A DNA stretch of 24,027 nucleotides from 0-14-3-00-41-53 sp041500225 (GCA_041500225.1 JBGQLV010000046.1:1-24027), one strand, 5' to 3'; counted from the stretch's first letter, positions 7,159-15,551 are shown. Numbers and translations: made by a program. Notes: generated from the letters alone by a model not told the origin.

Positions 7159-7992
7159 CTACTTTACTATTTTCAAACTGATATCTACTGCTACTGCAGA
7201 ATGTGTGAGTGCACCAACAGAAATTAGATCAACACCTGCCTCAGCAATATCTCTTACATTTTCGAGTTTAACGCCGCCGGATGCCTCAAGTAAAACTCTG
7301 CCGTTTGATATCTTCACAGCCTCTTTTATATCACTAACCGACATATTGTCTAACATTACTATATCTGCACCAGCCTTTATTGCTTCTTTAAGGTCATAAA
7401 GATTTTCAACCTCTACCTCTATTTTGGCAAGATGGTAACTACTTTTTGCAAGTTTTACAGCTTCTTTAATGCTGCCTACTGCCTCTATGTGATTATCCTT
7501 TATAAGGATACCGTCAAAAAGACCAAACCTGTGGTTACCTCCCCCGCCCATTCTTACTGCATATTTTTCCATGAATCTCTGGCATGGAGTTGTCTTTCTT
7601 GTATCAACTATCTTTGCCTTTAGTCCTTTAATCCTATCAATATACATACTGGTAAGGGTTGCAATACCGGAGAGTCTCTGTAGTATATTCAGACTTACTC
7701 TTTCTCCTGAGAGAATAGCCCGGGTTTTTCCATGTACCTCAGCAACCACATCTCCTTTTATGACATTGCCACCTTCATTATAAAACATCTTGAAGGAAAT
7801 TGAAGGGTCAAGTATTTGAAAAACCTCTCTTGAAAAAGGAAGACCGGCCAGAACAAAATTTCCTTTTGCTATATAAAGTGCCCTTGATTCATTCTCATCA
7901 GGTATCAGGAGGGATGTAGTAATATCACCAGGACCTATATCTTCTTCAAGGGCGCGATGAATTAGATCGATAACACTTGAAGGAATCTCCAT
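7159..7992 (-). CDS. nadC: nicotinate-nucleotide diphosphorylase (quinolinate phosphoribosyltransferase)
   Basis: Converts quinolinate and PRPP to nicotinate mononucleotide in de novo NAD synthesis. The 277-residue protein shows the conserved DTRKTTP, MGGGGNHRFGLFDG, LIKDNH, EVEVEN, VMLDNM, LEASGGV and ISVGALTHS blocks. The open frame extends to 8040, but ATG 7992 is chosen: it follows AAGGA by a few nt, begins with the typical MEIPSSVIDLIHRALEEDIG, and lies one nt beyond the upstream stop codon (TAGGATG). RKTTPCQR has Cys where Gly is usual. nadE is encoded about 6 kb upstream on the same strand. Confidence 0.95.
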   Translation of the reverse strand: MEIPSSVIDLIHRALEEDIGPGDITTSLLIPDENESRALYIAKGNFVLAGLPFSREVFQILDPSISFKMFYNEGGNVIKGDVVAEVHGKTRAILSGERVSLNILQRLSGIATLTSMYIDRIKGLKAKIVDTRKTTPCQRFMEKYAVRMGGGGNHRFGLFDGILIKDNHIEAVGSIKEAVKLAKSSYHLAKIEVEVENLYDLKEAIKAGADIVMLDNMSVSDIKEAVKISNGRVLLEASGGVKLENVRDIAEAGVDLISVGALTHSAVAVDISLKIVK

Positions 7993-7993
7993 C

Positions 7994-8482
7994 CTATTTC
8001 CTTCCGGATAATAAAGAGAGAAAACCCCAGACTCCTCCAAAAACAGCGCCTAAGGCAAGGGCAGAATGCCAGTCAAGAAGCGTTGTTACGTTTCCTTCGA
8101 TCTTATTGGCGACAAGAAGGAATGCAGAAGTATTTTCTGACTTCACATCCTTTCCAGCCATAAAGCCTACAGCAGACCTGTTAATAGTTGTCTGTTCCCT
8201 TGAAATGGACATGGGAGAAAATGAAAAATTTATAGATACATTGTCAGCAGCGGTAACAGCGCTTATGCTCTGATTAAGACTTATATCATGACCTCTTAGG
8301 ATAGCAGTTGCCCCCTGTGTAACCTCTACCTTTTCTCCGTCTATGCTGAGTGCTCCTACCTGCTGGAGCTCGATATGACCTCCTTCAACAGCCCTGACAG
8401 TGCTCTGTTTTATATTGATAAACTCCCCCTCAATAAATTCGAAGTCACTTTTTTCAAGTTCCCTTCCTTTTCTATGAGTCAT
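7994..8482 (-). CDS. unknown protein: beta-repeat domain plus C-terminal membrane segment
   Basis: 162 residues. From about 14 to 130 short beta-strand-like turns recur (FINIKQSTVRAVEGGHIEL, ATAILRGHDISL, AADNVSINFSF), suggesting a right-handed beta-helix somewhat like bactofilin or polymer-forming proteins. A single hydrophobic segment near the C-terminus (ALALGAVFGGVWGFLSLL) ends in GRK, so it is probably tail-anchored. The ATG at 8482 has GGAGGTGAGAA upstream and overlaps the valS end by 11 nt; the stop is 1 nt before nadC. It is therefore tightly coupled to valS and nadC. I do not recognise the family; function unknown. Confidence 0.8.
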   Translation of the reverse strand: MTHRKGRELEKSDFEFIEGEFINIKQSTVRAVEGGHIELQQVGALSIDGEKVEVTQGATAILRGHDISLNQSISAVTAADNVSINFSFSPMSISREQTTINRSAVGFMAGKDVKSENTSAFLLVANKIEGNVTTLLDWHSALALGAVFGGVWGFLSLLSGRK

Positions 8483-11369
8483 TTCTCACCTCCACATCTT
8501 TAAGCATTTTAATACTCTCCATGATCCTTCTTTTTATAATTATCAGTTCTTCATATTTTGCCTTTTCCTTATCAACAATCTCTCTGGGTGCCCTCTGGAG
8601 GAAATCCTCATTAAAAAGTTTCTTGTTCAAAGACACGATAGACACATCTACCTTTGCCTCCTCTTTCTTAAGTCTATCGACTTCTGCAGCAATATTCAAT
8701 ACCCCTTTGAGGGGAACATATATCTCCATAGAACTCTTAACAGAGGTTGCAGAGCACTCTGGCTTCTCAATGTTCATACCTATCTTAATTTCGCCAGCTT
8801 TTGCAAGGTTTTTGAGATATTGCATGTTTCCCTTCAATATTTTCTCTGCCATTTGAGTAAATGTTTTTATCATAACTTTAAGTTTGAAAGATGGGGATAT
8901 GTTCAGTTCTCCCCTGATAGTTCTTATTCCCATTACAGCCTCTATGATGTATGACATGTCTTCTTCTGCCTGGTAGTCTCTTGGTAAAGACTTCGGATAA
9001 TCAGAGACCATAATACTTTCTTTAATTCCTGATTCATTACCTATTTGAGGTCGGAGTTCGGAGTTTCCACCCCCTCCCTTGCCCTCCCCCCTCGAGGGGG
9101 AGGGTTGGGTGGGGGGTCTGACTTCTTCAGTCTCCGGCAGATGACTTTTTACATGCGGTATCGTCTGCCAAATCTCTTCTGTAACAAAGGGCATAAAAGG
9201 ATGTAGCAGTCGCAAGGATGTATCGAGCGTATACAGGAGACACCACCTGACGCCAATTTCTGATTTCGGATCCTGGAGTTCGGATTTTGTCATCTCAAGA
9301 TACCAGTCACAGAATTCATGCCAGATAAACTGGTATATACTACTTGCTGCGTCATTAAACCGATATTCTTCGAGCGCCCTGTTTATATCATCTGCTATAG
9401 CGGCAAGTCTGCTCAATATCCATTTACTTGCAAGATCAGATGGCCAGTAAGGAGTGCCATCGCGAATAGGACACGGTGGAACGGAGACACGGTGAAACGG
9501 GGAGTTTTCCGATTCTCCGATTCTCCGATTCTCCGATTCTGCTTTTATATTCATCATAATAAATCTTGCTGCGTTCCAGAGTTTATTTACAAAATGTCTG
9601 TACCCTTCAACCCTTTCTTCAGAAAATTTAATATCGCGTCCCTGCGCAGCAAAAGCAGCAAGTGTAAACCTGAATGCGTCTGTACCGTATCTGTCAATCA
9701 TTATCAAAGGATCAACAACATTACCTTTTGATTTGGACATCTTATGGCCTTTTAAATCCCTGATAAGTGCATGTATATAAACGTCCCTGAAAGGTACGTC
9801 TCCCATGAATTTAAGTCCCATCATTATCATCCTTGCAACCCAGAAAAAGATTATATCGAACCCTGTTACAAGAACGCTTGTAGGATAGAAAATCTTAAGA
9901 TCATCAGTATTATCAGGCCAGCCGAGTGTAGAAAATGGCCAGAGGGCAGATGAAAACCATGTATCCAGTACATCTTCATCCTGGATCAATTCTTCTGATT
10001 CACAGTAAGGACATATTTGCGGAGCAACCCTTGATACGATAACTCCGTTTTGCATTTTGCATTTAGCATTCAGCATTTTCTGACAGTACCATACAGGTAT
10101 CCTGTGTCCCCACCATATCTGGCGGGATATGCACCAGTCTTTGATGTCTTCCATCCATGCAAAATATGTATTTTCCCATGTTTTAGGGATAATATTAATT
10201 CTTTCCTCTTTAACTGCCCGGATAGCATCTTTAGCAAAAGACTGTACATTCACATACCACTGAGGTGTTGACAAGGGCTCAGTAATAGTCTTGCATCTGT
10301 AACAGTGGCCTACCGCATATTTGTACAATTCTTCTTTTTCTATAAGATTAAGTTCCTTCAAATCTTTAATAACAAGCTTCCTGCACTCATATCTATCCAG
10401 ACCTTTATACCTGTTCCCTGCATTTACTGTCATACGGCCATCGGATCCAATCACGGTTATGAATTCTAAAGGTGGGTTCTGTTTTTTTGCTATTGCCTCG
10501 TCATTAAAATCATGGGCCGGCGTTACTTTTACTGCGCCTGTACCAAAAGAAGGATCTACTGCATGATCAGAAATGATAAGAATTGTTCTGTCAGTTAGAG
10601 GCAGGTTTGCAGTTTTACCAATGAATTTTTGGTATCTGCTGTCTTCAGGGTTTACAGCCACAGCTGTATCTCCGAGTATTGTCTCCGGCCTGGTAGTTGC
10701 TACAGTTATATACCCCCCCTTCTCTCCCCCCCTTAGCAAGGGGGGGGTGAGGGGGGTCAGTGGATACTTTATGTAAGTCAGCTTTCCTTCTAATTCTTCG
10801 TATTCTACCTCAAGATCTGAAAGCGCGGTGTTACAACGAGGGCACCAGTTTATAAGACGATTATCCCTGTATATAAAACCTTCCTCATAAAGTCTTACAA
10901 AAACCTCCCTTACAGCCTTTGAAAGCCCTTCATCAAGTGTAAACCTTTCTTTTGACCAGTCACATGAAGCACCGAGCCTTTTAAGCTGGTGAATTATCTT
11001 TCCACCATATTCTGCTTTCCATTTCCAAACACGCTTTATAAAGACATCACGGCCAAGCTTATGTCTGTCAAGTCCCTCAGATGCAAGCTGTTTTTCTACA
11101 ACGTTCTGTGTTGCAATACCTGCATGGTCAGTGCCTGGCAGCCACAGGACTTTATAACCTGACATTCGTTTCCAGCGCGAAAGTATATCCTGCAGGACTG
11201 TATTAAGGGCATGGCCCATGTGGAGAGAACCTGTAATGTTTGGGGGGGGTATTACAAGAGAATAATAAGTGTCTTTGTGGCCCTGGTCTGGTTTAAAATA
11301 TCCTTTTAAGACCCAGTATGCATACCACCTTTCTTCTATACCTTGCGGATTGTAGCCCTTTTCTAAAAT
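8472..11369 (-). CDS. valS: valyl-tRNA synthetase, ATT start, with repeat-derived insertions
   Basis: Class I synthetase charging tRNA-Val. With the start used here it is 965 residues: ILEKGYNPQGIEERWYAYW at the N-terminus, PPPNITGSLHMGH (HIGH box at 50-53), editing-domain TTRPETILGD, WWGHRIPVWYC, DVLDTWFSSALWPFS, KMSKS at 543-547 and a C-terminal coiled coil. ATG, GTG, TTG and CTG are absent between an in-frame TAA upstream and the HIGH box, so ATT at 11369 is the best start; AAGG lies 5 nt before it and it overlaps the response-regulator end by 7 nt. Five low-complexity insertions sit near residues 202-219, 427-441, 608-638, 691-705 and 737-788. Confidence 0.93.
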   Translation of the reverse strand: MLEKGYNPQGIEERWYAYWVLKGYFKPDQGHKDTYYSLVIPPPNITGSLHMGHALNTVLQDILSRWKRMSGYKVLWLPGTDHAGIATQNVVEKQLASEGLDRHKLGRDVFIKRVWKWKAEYGGKIIHQLKRLGASCDWSKERFTLDEGLSKAVREVFVRLYEEGFIYRDNRLINWCPRCNTALSDLEVEYEELEGKLTYIKYPLTPLTPPLLRGGEKGGYITVATTRPETILGDTAVAVNPEDSRYQKFIGKTANLPLTDRTILIISDHAVDPSFGTGAVKVTPAHDFNDEAIAKKQNPPLEFITVIGSDGRMTVNAGNRYKGLDRYECRKLVIKDLKELNLIEKEELYKYAVGHCYRCKTITEPLSTPQWYVNVQSFAKDAIRAVKEERINIIPKTWENTYFAWMEDIKDWCISRQIWWGHRIPVWYCQKMLNAKCKMQNGVIVSRVAPQICPYCESEELIQDEDVLDTWFSSALWPFSTLGWPDNTDDLKIFYPTSVLVTGFDIIFFWVARMIMMGLKFMGDVPFRDVYIHALIRDLKGHKMSKSKGNVVDPLIMIDRYGTDAFRFTLAAFAAQGRDIKFSEERVEGYRHFVNKLWNAARFIMMNIKAESENRRIGESENSPFHRVSVPPCPIRDGTPYWPSDLASKWILSRLAAIADDINRALEEYRFNDAASSIYQFIWHEFCDWYLEMTKSELQDPKSEIGVRWCLLYTLDTSLRLLHPFMPFVTEEIWQTIPHVKSHLPETEEVRPPTQPSPSRGEGKGGGGNSELRPQIGNESGIKESIMVSDYPKSLPRDYQAEEDMSYIIEAVMGIRTIRGELNISPSFKLKVMIKTFTQMAEKILKGNMQYLKNLAKAGEIKIGMNIEKPECSATSVKSSMEIYVPLKGVLNIAAEVDRLKKEEAKVDVSIVSLNKKLFNEDFLQRAPREIVDKEKAKYEELIIIKRRIMESIKMLKDVEVRNDS
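9005..9160. repeat. repeat insertion E in valS, with C/G-rich palindrome
   Basis: In-frame insertion coding for RPPTQPSPSRGEGKGGGG and flanking low-complexity residues, about 737-788 of ValS. It contains a near-perfect palindrome at 9082-9104 (CCCTCCCCCCTC against GAGGGGGAGGG). A related C/G-rich repeat lies at 22674-22706 in cassette 6. Homologues normally join this region directly to the IMVxxYP segment. Confidence 0.7.
9456..9546. repeat. repeat insertion C in valS, with 8-bp x4 tandem repeat
   Basis: Four exact copies of TCCGATTC at 9508-9539, preceded by a duplicated GACACGGTG(G)AACGG-type sequence. It codes for AESENRRIGESENSPF and following residues of ValS (about 608-638) in a place where homologues have a short link. 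An 8-bp unit change would frameshift the gene. Confidence 0.8.
10046..10090. repeat. repeat insertion B in valS
   Basis: A/T-rich direct repeats of a GCATTTTGCATTTAGCATT type code for KMLNAKCKMQNG (about residues 429-440). They fall between WYC and VIVS, where homologues have a short Cys-x-x-Cys zinc knuckle; the normal spacing of the first cysteine pair is lost. Confidence 0.65.
10711..10765. repeat. repeat insertion A in valS, C/G-rich palindrome
   Basis: The hairpin CCCCCCCTT-agc-AAGGGGGGG and flanks code for PLTPLTPPLLRGGEKGG (about residues 202-218), between YIKYP and YITVATTRPET. Homologues have a short loop here. The long C and G runs are also where sequencing or slippage errors are most likely. 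Confidence 0.7.
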
Positions 11370-12322
11370 TCTGACCTTATCCTCTCTATTTCCTTAGAAA
11401 TCATCGTCTCTGCAAGGTCAGGTACAGTCTCCCATATTACCTTTTCAACCTCTTTTGTAAGAGATTCGAGGGCACCTTTTAACATCTCTTTCAGCATTCT
11501 CTCGACAAGGTCAGGCGCAACTTCCCATAGTATCTTCTCGACAGAATCCTTCATCGAAGGCATGAGTGAGGTAAGGATAATTTCTTTTAAATCAAGCGAG
11601 GATAATAATGAAGATATTCTTTCGTTAACAGTATGCTCGAATATGTCTTTAATTTCGTCTTTTGAAGGAAATTCTACTTCAGGAATACCAATCTTTACCT
11701 CTGCAGCTGCAGCTTCTTTAACTACAGGCGGAGTAACCTCTTCAACCGCTGCTGCTTCAACTCCAGCTTCTTCTGCAATTTCAAGTAGTTCTTCTGTGCC
11801 GGCCACTACTGCCTCTTCCATAGCCCAGCTTTCAACCTCTGCAGTCTCAGGTATTTCTTCCATTGACCAGAGGTCTTCTTCAACCGGAACTTCCTCTAAA
11901 CCAACAGCCTCGGCCTCAGCAATACCCTCAACCTCTTCTCCTTCAGCTACAGATGAGATCGTAAGAGCAGCATTTATCTTGCTTATTAACTCCTGTGATT
12001 CGAAGGGCTTTATAATAAAATCATCTGCATTAACCTGTTTTGCAAGCTCTTCATCAATCGGTTCAAATGCGCCTGCAAGGAGTATTACCGGGATACCACG
12101 CATTAAAGGATCTTGCTTTATCTTTTCAGAGAGCTGGTAGCCATTAATCTTCGGCATCTCTATGTCAGCAAGGATTATATCAGGCTTAAAAGAAGGGATA
12201 ACAGCTAAAGCTTCCTCACCATTATTAGTAGCCTTGATCTCAAATCCCTCCTCTGCAAGGATAAGTTCTACAACCTTTTGTATGGTGATACTGTCATCTG
12301 CAAGAAGCAGTTTACGAGCCAT
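11363..12322 (-). CDS. response regulator with acidic linker and repeated C-terminal motif
   Basis: A 319-residue protein. A CheY-like receiver (1 to about 120) has D9/D10, phosphoacceptor D53 in LADIEMP and K105 in IIKPF. A Glu/Ala/Val-rich linker (about 128-215) leads to an alpha-helical C-terminus with two related units, EKILWEVAPDLVERMLKE and EKVIWETVPDLAETMISKE. No DNA-binding or enzymatic output domain is seen, so a protein-protein output is likely. I associate the PDLAE-type repeat with response regulators of Deltaproteobacteria and Nitrospirota. Its end overlaps the proposed valS start by 7 nt; rsmI ends 79 nt upstream. Confidence 0.88.
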   Translation of the reverse strand: MARKLLLADDSITIQKVVELILAEEGFEIKATNNGEEALAVIPSFKPDIILADIEMPKINGYQLSEKIKQDPLMRGIPVILLAGAFEPIDEELAKQVNADDFIIKPFESQELISKINAALTISSVAEGEEVEGIAEAEAVGLEEVPVEEDLWSMEEIPETAEVESWAMEEAVVAGTEELLEIAEEAGVEAAAVEEVTPPVVKEAAAAEVKIGIPEVEFPSKDEIKDIFEHTVNERISSLLSSLDLKEIILTSLMPSMKDSVEKILWEVAPDLVERMLKEMLKGALESLTKEVEKVIWETVPDLAETMISKEIERIRSEF

Positions 12323-12401
12323 ATTTCACCTCTCATATATCTTAAAAGATTTTATTGTTAAGTACCGAAAAAGTCAAGGGGTATTCTCTCTTTTATGCAA
12401 G

Positions 12402-13220
12402 TCACAAAAGGCTTTTATCGTAGAGTTCCTTCTTGCTCAACCCGTATGCCTCGGCAATCTTTTTAACAGCCTCTTTTCTACCGAGACCTTTTTTCATCAA
12501 AGCGCTGACCTCTGAAAGGGCATCCTCAGTTGCAAGTTTTCTTCTCTCAGTCTTCCCCTCTACAGCGATTATATACTCACCTGCTATTGTAGTCTCTTTA
12601 ATTTTAGTGAGTATTTCCGGAATATTGCCCCTTAACACCTCCTCATGGATTTTAGTGATTTCTTTTACAAGTGCGGCCCTTCTTTCCATAAATATCTTTT
12701 CCATATCCATAAGTGTCTCAAGTATCCTGTGTGGTGCTTCGTAAAAAACAAGTGTCCTGGGCTCAAGACTCAAGTCTCTAAGAATCTTTTGTCGCTGGTT
12801 CGTTTTAGAAGGAAGAAATCCTGTAAATATAAACTCATTTGTCGGAAGTCCTGATAAAGACAATGCAGCAATCAATGCCGATGGACCGGGTATTGAAACA
12901 ACCTGAATATTTTCTTCAATAGCCTTTTTTATGAGAACAGCTCCAGGGTCTGATATGCCAGGGGTGCCGGCATCTGAGATAAGGGCAACTGATTGTCCGG
13001 ATTGCAGTTTTTCTATAATTTCTGCTGATTTAACTTTCTCTTTTTCGCCCCAGTAACTTATTAATGGCTTTGAGATACCATAATGGGTTAAGAGTTTGCG
13101 AGAGTGTCTTGTGTCCTCTGCTGCTATGACATCTACTTCTTTTAGAACCGTTAAAGCCCTCAGGGTAATGTCTTCAAGATTACCTATAGGTGTCGAGACT
13201 ATATAAAGAGTGCCCTTCAC
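12402..13220 (-). CDS. rsmI: 16S rRNA (cytidine(1402)-2'-O)-methyltransferase RsmI
   Basis: SAM-dependent enzyme that 2'-O-methylates C1402 of 16S rRNA in the decoding centre. The 272-residue protein has the tetrapyrrole-methylase fold motifs: TLYIVSTPIGNLEDITLRAL at the start, AEDTRHSRKLLTHYGI, LISDAGTPGISDPG and SIPGPSALIAALSLSG, and an RsmI-type helical C-terminus. The start is GTG at 13220, overlapping the upstream small gene's stop by 4 nt (GTGA). It belongs to the nadE - zinc ribbon - exported protein - rsmI operon. Confidence 0.95.
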   Translation of the reverse strand: MKGTLYIVSTPIGNLEDITLRALTVLKEVDVIAAEDTRHSRKLLTHYGISKPLISYWGEKEKVKSAEIIEKLQSGQSVALISDAGTPGISDPGAVLIKKAIEENIQVVSIPGPSALIAALSLSGLPTNEFIFTGFLPSKTNQRQKILRDLSLEPRTLVFYEAPHRILETLMDMEKIFMERRAALVKEITKIHEEVLRGNIPEILTKIKETTIAGEYIIAVEGKTERRKLATEDALSEVSALMKKGLGRKEAVKKIAEAYGLSKKELYDKSLL

Positions 13221-13471
13221 TCGATCTTCAGTAATTTTATCAGTCTTCTGTCTGTTCTGACAATCTCATCTGCATCATCGCCTGTGATATCCCATGTGTA
13301 TTTGCCTTCTGCTAAACGTTTAAGTTTGATCTTAACAGGCTTTTTGGGTTTTACCTGTTGAATTTCAGGCTGCTTCTTGAACTGAAGGTTCTTATTATCC
13401 GCAGAAAAAGCAGGACTAAAAATAAAATTTATGGAAATGAATACTAGTAACAAAAAAATAATTTTTTTCAT
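13217..13471 (-). CDS. small exported protein of unknown function
   Basis: 84 residues. MKKIIFLLLVFISINFIF followed by SPAFSA is a clear Sec signal peptide, with cleavage expected after Ala-Phe-Ser-Ala. The mature part is short and basic (KPKKPVKIKLKRLAEGKYTWDI) and ends in an acidic-basic helix. ATG 13471 is chosen because it overlaps the upstream stop (TGATG); a TTG lies one codon earlier. The stop overlaps the rsmI start. The family is not recognised. Confidence 0.75.
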   Translation of the reverse strand: MKKIIFLLLVFISINFIFSPAFSADNKNLQFKKQPEIQQVKPKKPVKIKLKRLAEGKYTWDITGDDADEIVRTDRRLIKLLKIE

Positions 13472-13653
13472 CAATATATCAATCCTTTTTTGGGCTTAAA
13501 ACTCTTTATGCTCGTAGTTGACCATCCAAGGTCATAGGACTGGCCGCAATTTGGACATATAAGGTCAATCTTTATCTTACCTTTTACTTTTTTGAAAAAT
13601 ACTTGAAAGCCTTTTTCATGATCACATTCCGGACAAACTCTAAATCCTTCCAT
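13471..13653 (-). CDS. small zinc-ribbon protein
   Basis: 60 residues with two CxxC knuckles, CPECDHE at 7-13 and CPNCGQ about 27 residues later, making a single zinc ribbon. An AGGAGG ribosome site precedes ATG 13653, which overlaps the nadE stop by 1 nt (TAATG); its stop overlaps the next start. It is translationally coupled on both sides. The role is unknown. Confidence 0.75.
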   Translation of the reverse strand: MEGFRVCPECDHEKGFQVFFKKVKGKIKIDLICPNCGQSYDLGWSTTSIKSFKPKKGLIY

Positions 13654-15398
13654 TAATACCTCCTGTATTTATTTGTTATCGGGAAGCGTCGATCTCTTCC
13701 AAATGCCCTTTGGGTTATTTTTATTCCAGGAGGTGACTGCCTCCTTTTATATTCACTCGAATCAATCATCTTGATAACATTCTGTGCACGTTCAACATCG
13801 CAGCCGAGAGACAATATTTCTTCAAAACTCTTATCATCCTCTATATATGCCTTTAATATGGGGTCAAGCACTGAATAAGGTGGAAGTGTATCTGTATCTT
13901 TCTGGGCAGGCTTAAGCTCTGCTGATGGTTCTTTCAACATAACCCTTTCAGGTATTACAGTCCTGCCGGTTTTATTATTTTTCCACATGCAGAGTTCATA
14001 TACCATTGTTTTTGGTACATCCTTTATTACTGCAAATCCGCCTGCCATGTCACCATAAAGGGTTGCATACCCAACACTCATCTCTGATTTATTCCCTGTC
14101 GTTAGAACCAGCCACCCAAATTTATTTGAGAATGCCATAAGGATATTCCCCCTTATCCTTGCCTGGAGATTTTCCTCTGTTGCATCTGCTGGGAAACCGT
14201 GGAAGTCCCTTTTCAATGTACCGAGATAGCTCTGGAATATGCTAACAATAGGAATTTCAATAACCTTTATCCCCAGATTGCCTGCAAGTATATAAGCGTC
14301 TTCTCTGCTCTCTATTGATGTATATGGAGAAGGCATAAATAGACCTGTCACGTTCTCTTTACCGAGCGCATCTATTGCAATAGATGCCACAAGCGCAGAA
14401 TCAATACCACCGCTCAGGCCTATAACAACTCCTTTAAATCCATTCTTGGTGACATAATCGGATGTGCCGAGTACAAGCGCCATATAGATTTCATGTAATG
14501 TTTCTAAAACCTTATGACTCAATGATGATAAACGGAGACGTGACGTTGCTCTTTTTTTACTCAATGTCTTTCCAACAGGGACATTGATCTTTTCAAAGGC
14601 TTCCTTTCCAAGTTTAATAACTTCCTGTCTCCTGCGCGGGGCATGAAGCCTTCTCGTCATAACACCCTCAAGGTCTAAGTCAACGACGATCAAGTCTTCT
14701 TCGAACTGCTTTCCCCTTGCGATTATAGTGCCATCCTGGTCAAGGATAAAGCTGTGGCCATCGAATACAAGCTCATCCTGTCCTCCAACTATATTCAGAT
14801 AAGCCACTATAACCATATTATCAGTTGCCCTTGTCGAAAGCATATTTTCTCTAAATTTCCCCTTACCAATCCGGTATGGTGAAGCATTTATATTTAAAAT
14901 CACCTCAGCGCCCGCAAGTGACTGGACCATTGAAGGCCCTTCTGGATACCAGATGTCTTCACATATATTAACCCCTATCCATGCATCACCAATCTGGTAT
15001 ATAGGACATCTTGTGCCAGCCTGGAAATAACGATATTCATCAAATACACCATAGTTTGGTAAGTACATCTTGTGATAGGTATCTATAAGTCTTTTGTTGG
15101 AAATTATTGCAGCAGCGTTATAAATATCGTCTCTTTTATCAACAAAGCCTACTACTGCTACTATATCACCTACATTTTCCCGTACCTTTTTCAGGGCATC
15201 AAGGTTATCTTCTATGAACTGGGTTTTTAACAGTAAGTCTTCAGGAGGATAACCTGTTATTGCAAGTTCGGGAAATGCAACTACCTGAGCACCAGCTTTT
15301 TTTGCCTTCTTAATATAATTAATAATCTTTGATGCATTGCCTTCAAGATCACCAACAGTAGAATTAATCTGTGCAAGTGCAATCCGAAGTATTTTCAT
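13653..15398 (-). CDS. nadE: glutamine-dependent NAD+ synthetase
   Basis: Final step of NAD synthesis: amidation of deamido-NAD using ammonia from glutamine. The 581-residue protein has an N-terminal nitrilase-type glutaminase domain with triad E44 (FPELAITGYPP), K110 (HKMYLPNYGVFDE) and C146 (VNICEDIW), and a C-terminal ATP-pyrophosphatase domain with the P-loop SGGIDSALV near residue 330, GNKSEMSVGYATLYGDMAGGF and PSAELKPAQKDTD. It is full length for the two-domain type. ATG 15398 is preceded by a strong promoter (15462-15490). It is first in its operon and divergent from the peptidase gene. Confidence 0.97.
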   Translation of the reverse strand: MKILRIALAQINSTVGDLEGNASKIINYIKKAKKAGAQVVAFPELAITGYPPEDLLLKTQFIEDNLDALKKVRENVGDIVAVVGFVDKRDDIYNAAAIISNKRLIDTYHKMYLPNYGVFDEYRYFQAGTRCPIYQIGDAWIGVNICEDIWYPEGPSMVQSLAGAEVILNINASPYRIGKGKFRENMLSTRATDNMVIVAYLNIVGGQDELVFDGHSFILDQDGTIIARGKQFEEDLIVVDLDLEGVMTRRLHAPRRRQEVIKLGKEAFEKINVPVGKTLSKKRATSRLRLSSLSHKVLETLHEIYMALVLGTSDYVTKNGFKGVVIGLSGGIDSALVASIAIDALGKENVTGLFMPSPYTSIESREDAYILAGNLGIKVIEIPIVSIFQSYLGTLKRDFHGFPADATEENLQARIRGNILMAFSNKFGWLVLTTGNKSEMSVGYATLYGDMAGGFAVIKDVPKTMVYELCMWKNNKTGRTVIPERVMLKEPSAELKPAQKDTDTLPPYSVLDPILKAYIEDDKSFEEILSLGCDVERAQNVIKMIDSSEYKRRQSPPGIKITQRAFGRDRRFPITNKYRRY

Positions 15399-15461
15399 TT
15401 ATATATTCCCATCCATATCTACTTATTCAGTGCACCCCTAAATGGATATGAATTTTTGCAT

Positions 15462-15490
15462 ATTATAGCATTAGAGCAAAAATACAACAA
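15462..15490 (-). promoter_or_regulatory. promoter of nadE operon
   Basis: On the minus strand TTGTTG (15490-15485), a 17-nt spacer and a perfect TATAAT (15467-15462). The 8-mer ATCCATAT occurs three times around it (15411-15418, inverted at 15442-15449, 15494-15501). The start-to-start distances of 31 and 52 bp are near whole helical turns, so these copies could be an operator. Confidence 0.65.
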
Positions 15491-15551
15491 AAAATCCATA
15501 TTTCTTTTCCGGGTATTGCCTTATTGAACACCTAAAGGCAAAAATAGAAAT

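Noticed and set aside
8472..11219. valS as an N-terminally truncated gene starting at MGHALN
   Set aside because: The frame continues upstream for 50 conserved codons including the first half of the HIGH box region; only a standard start codon is lacking.
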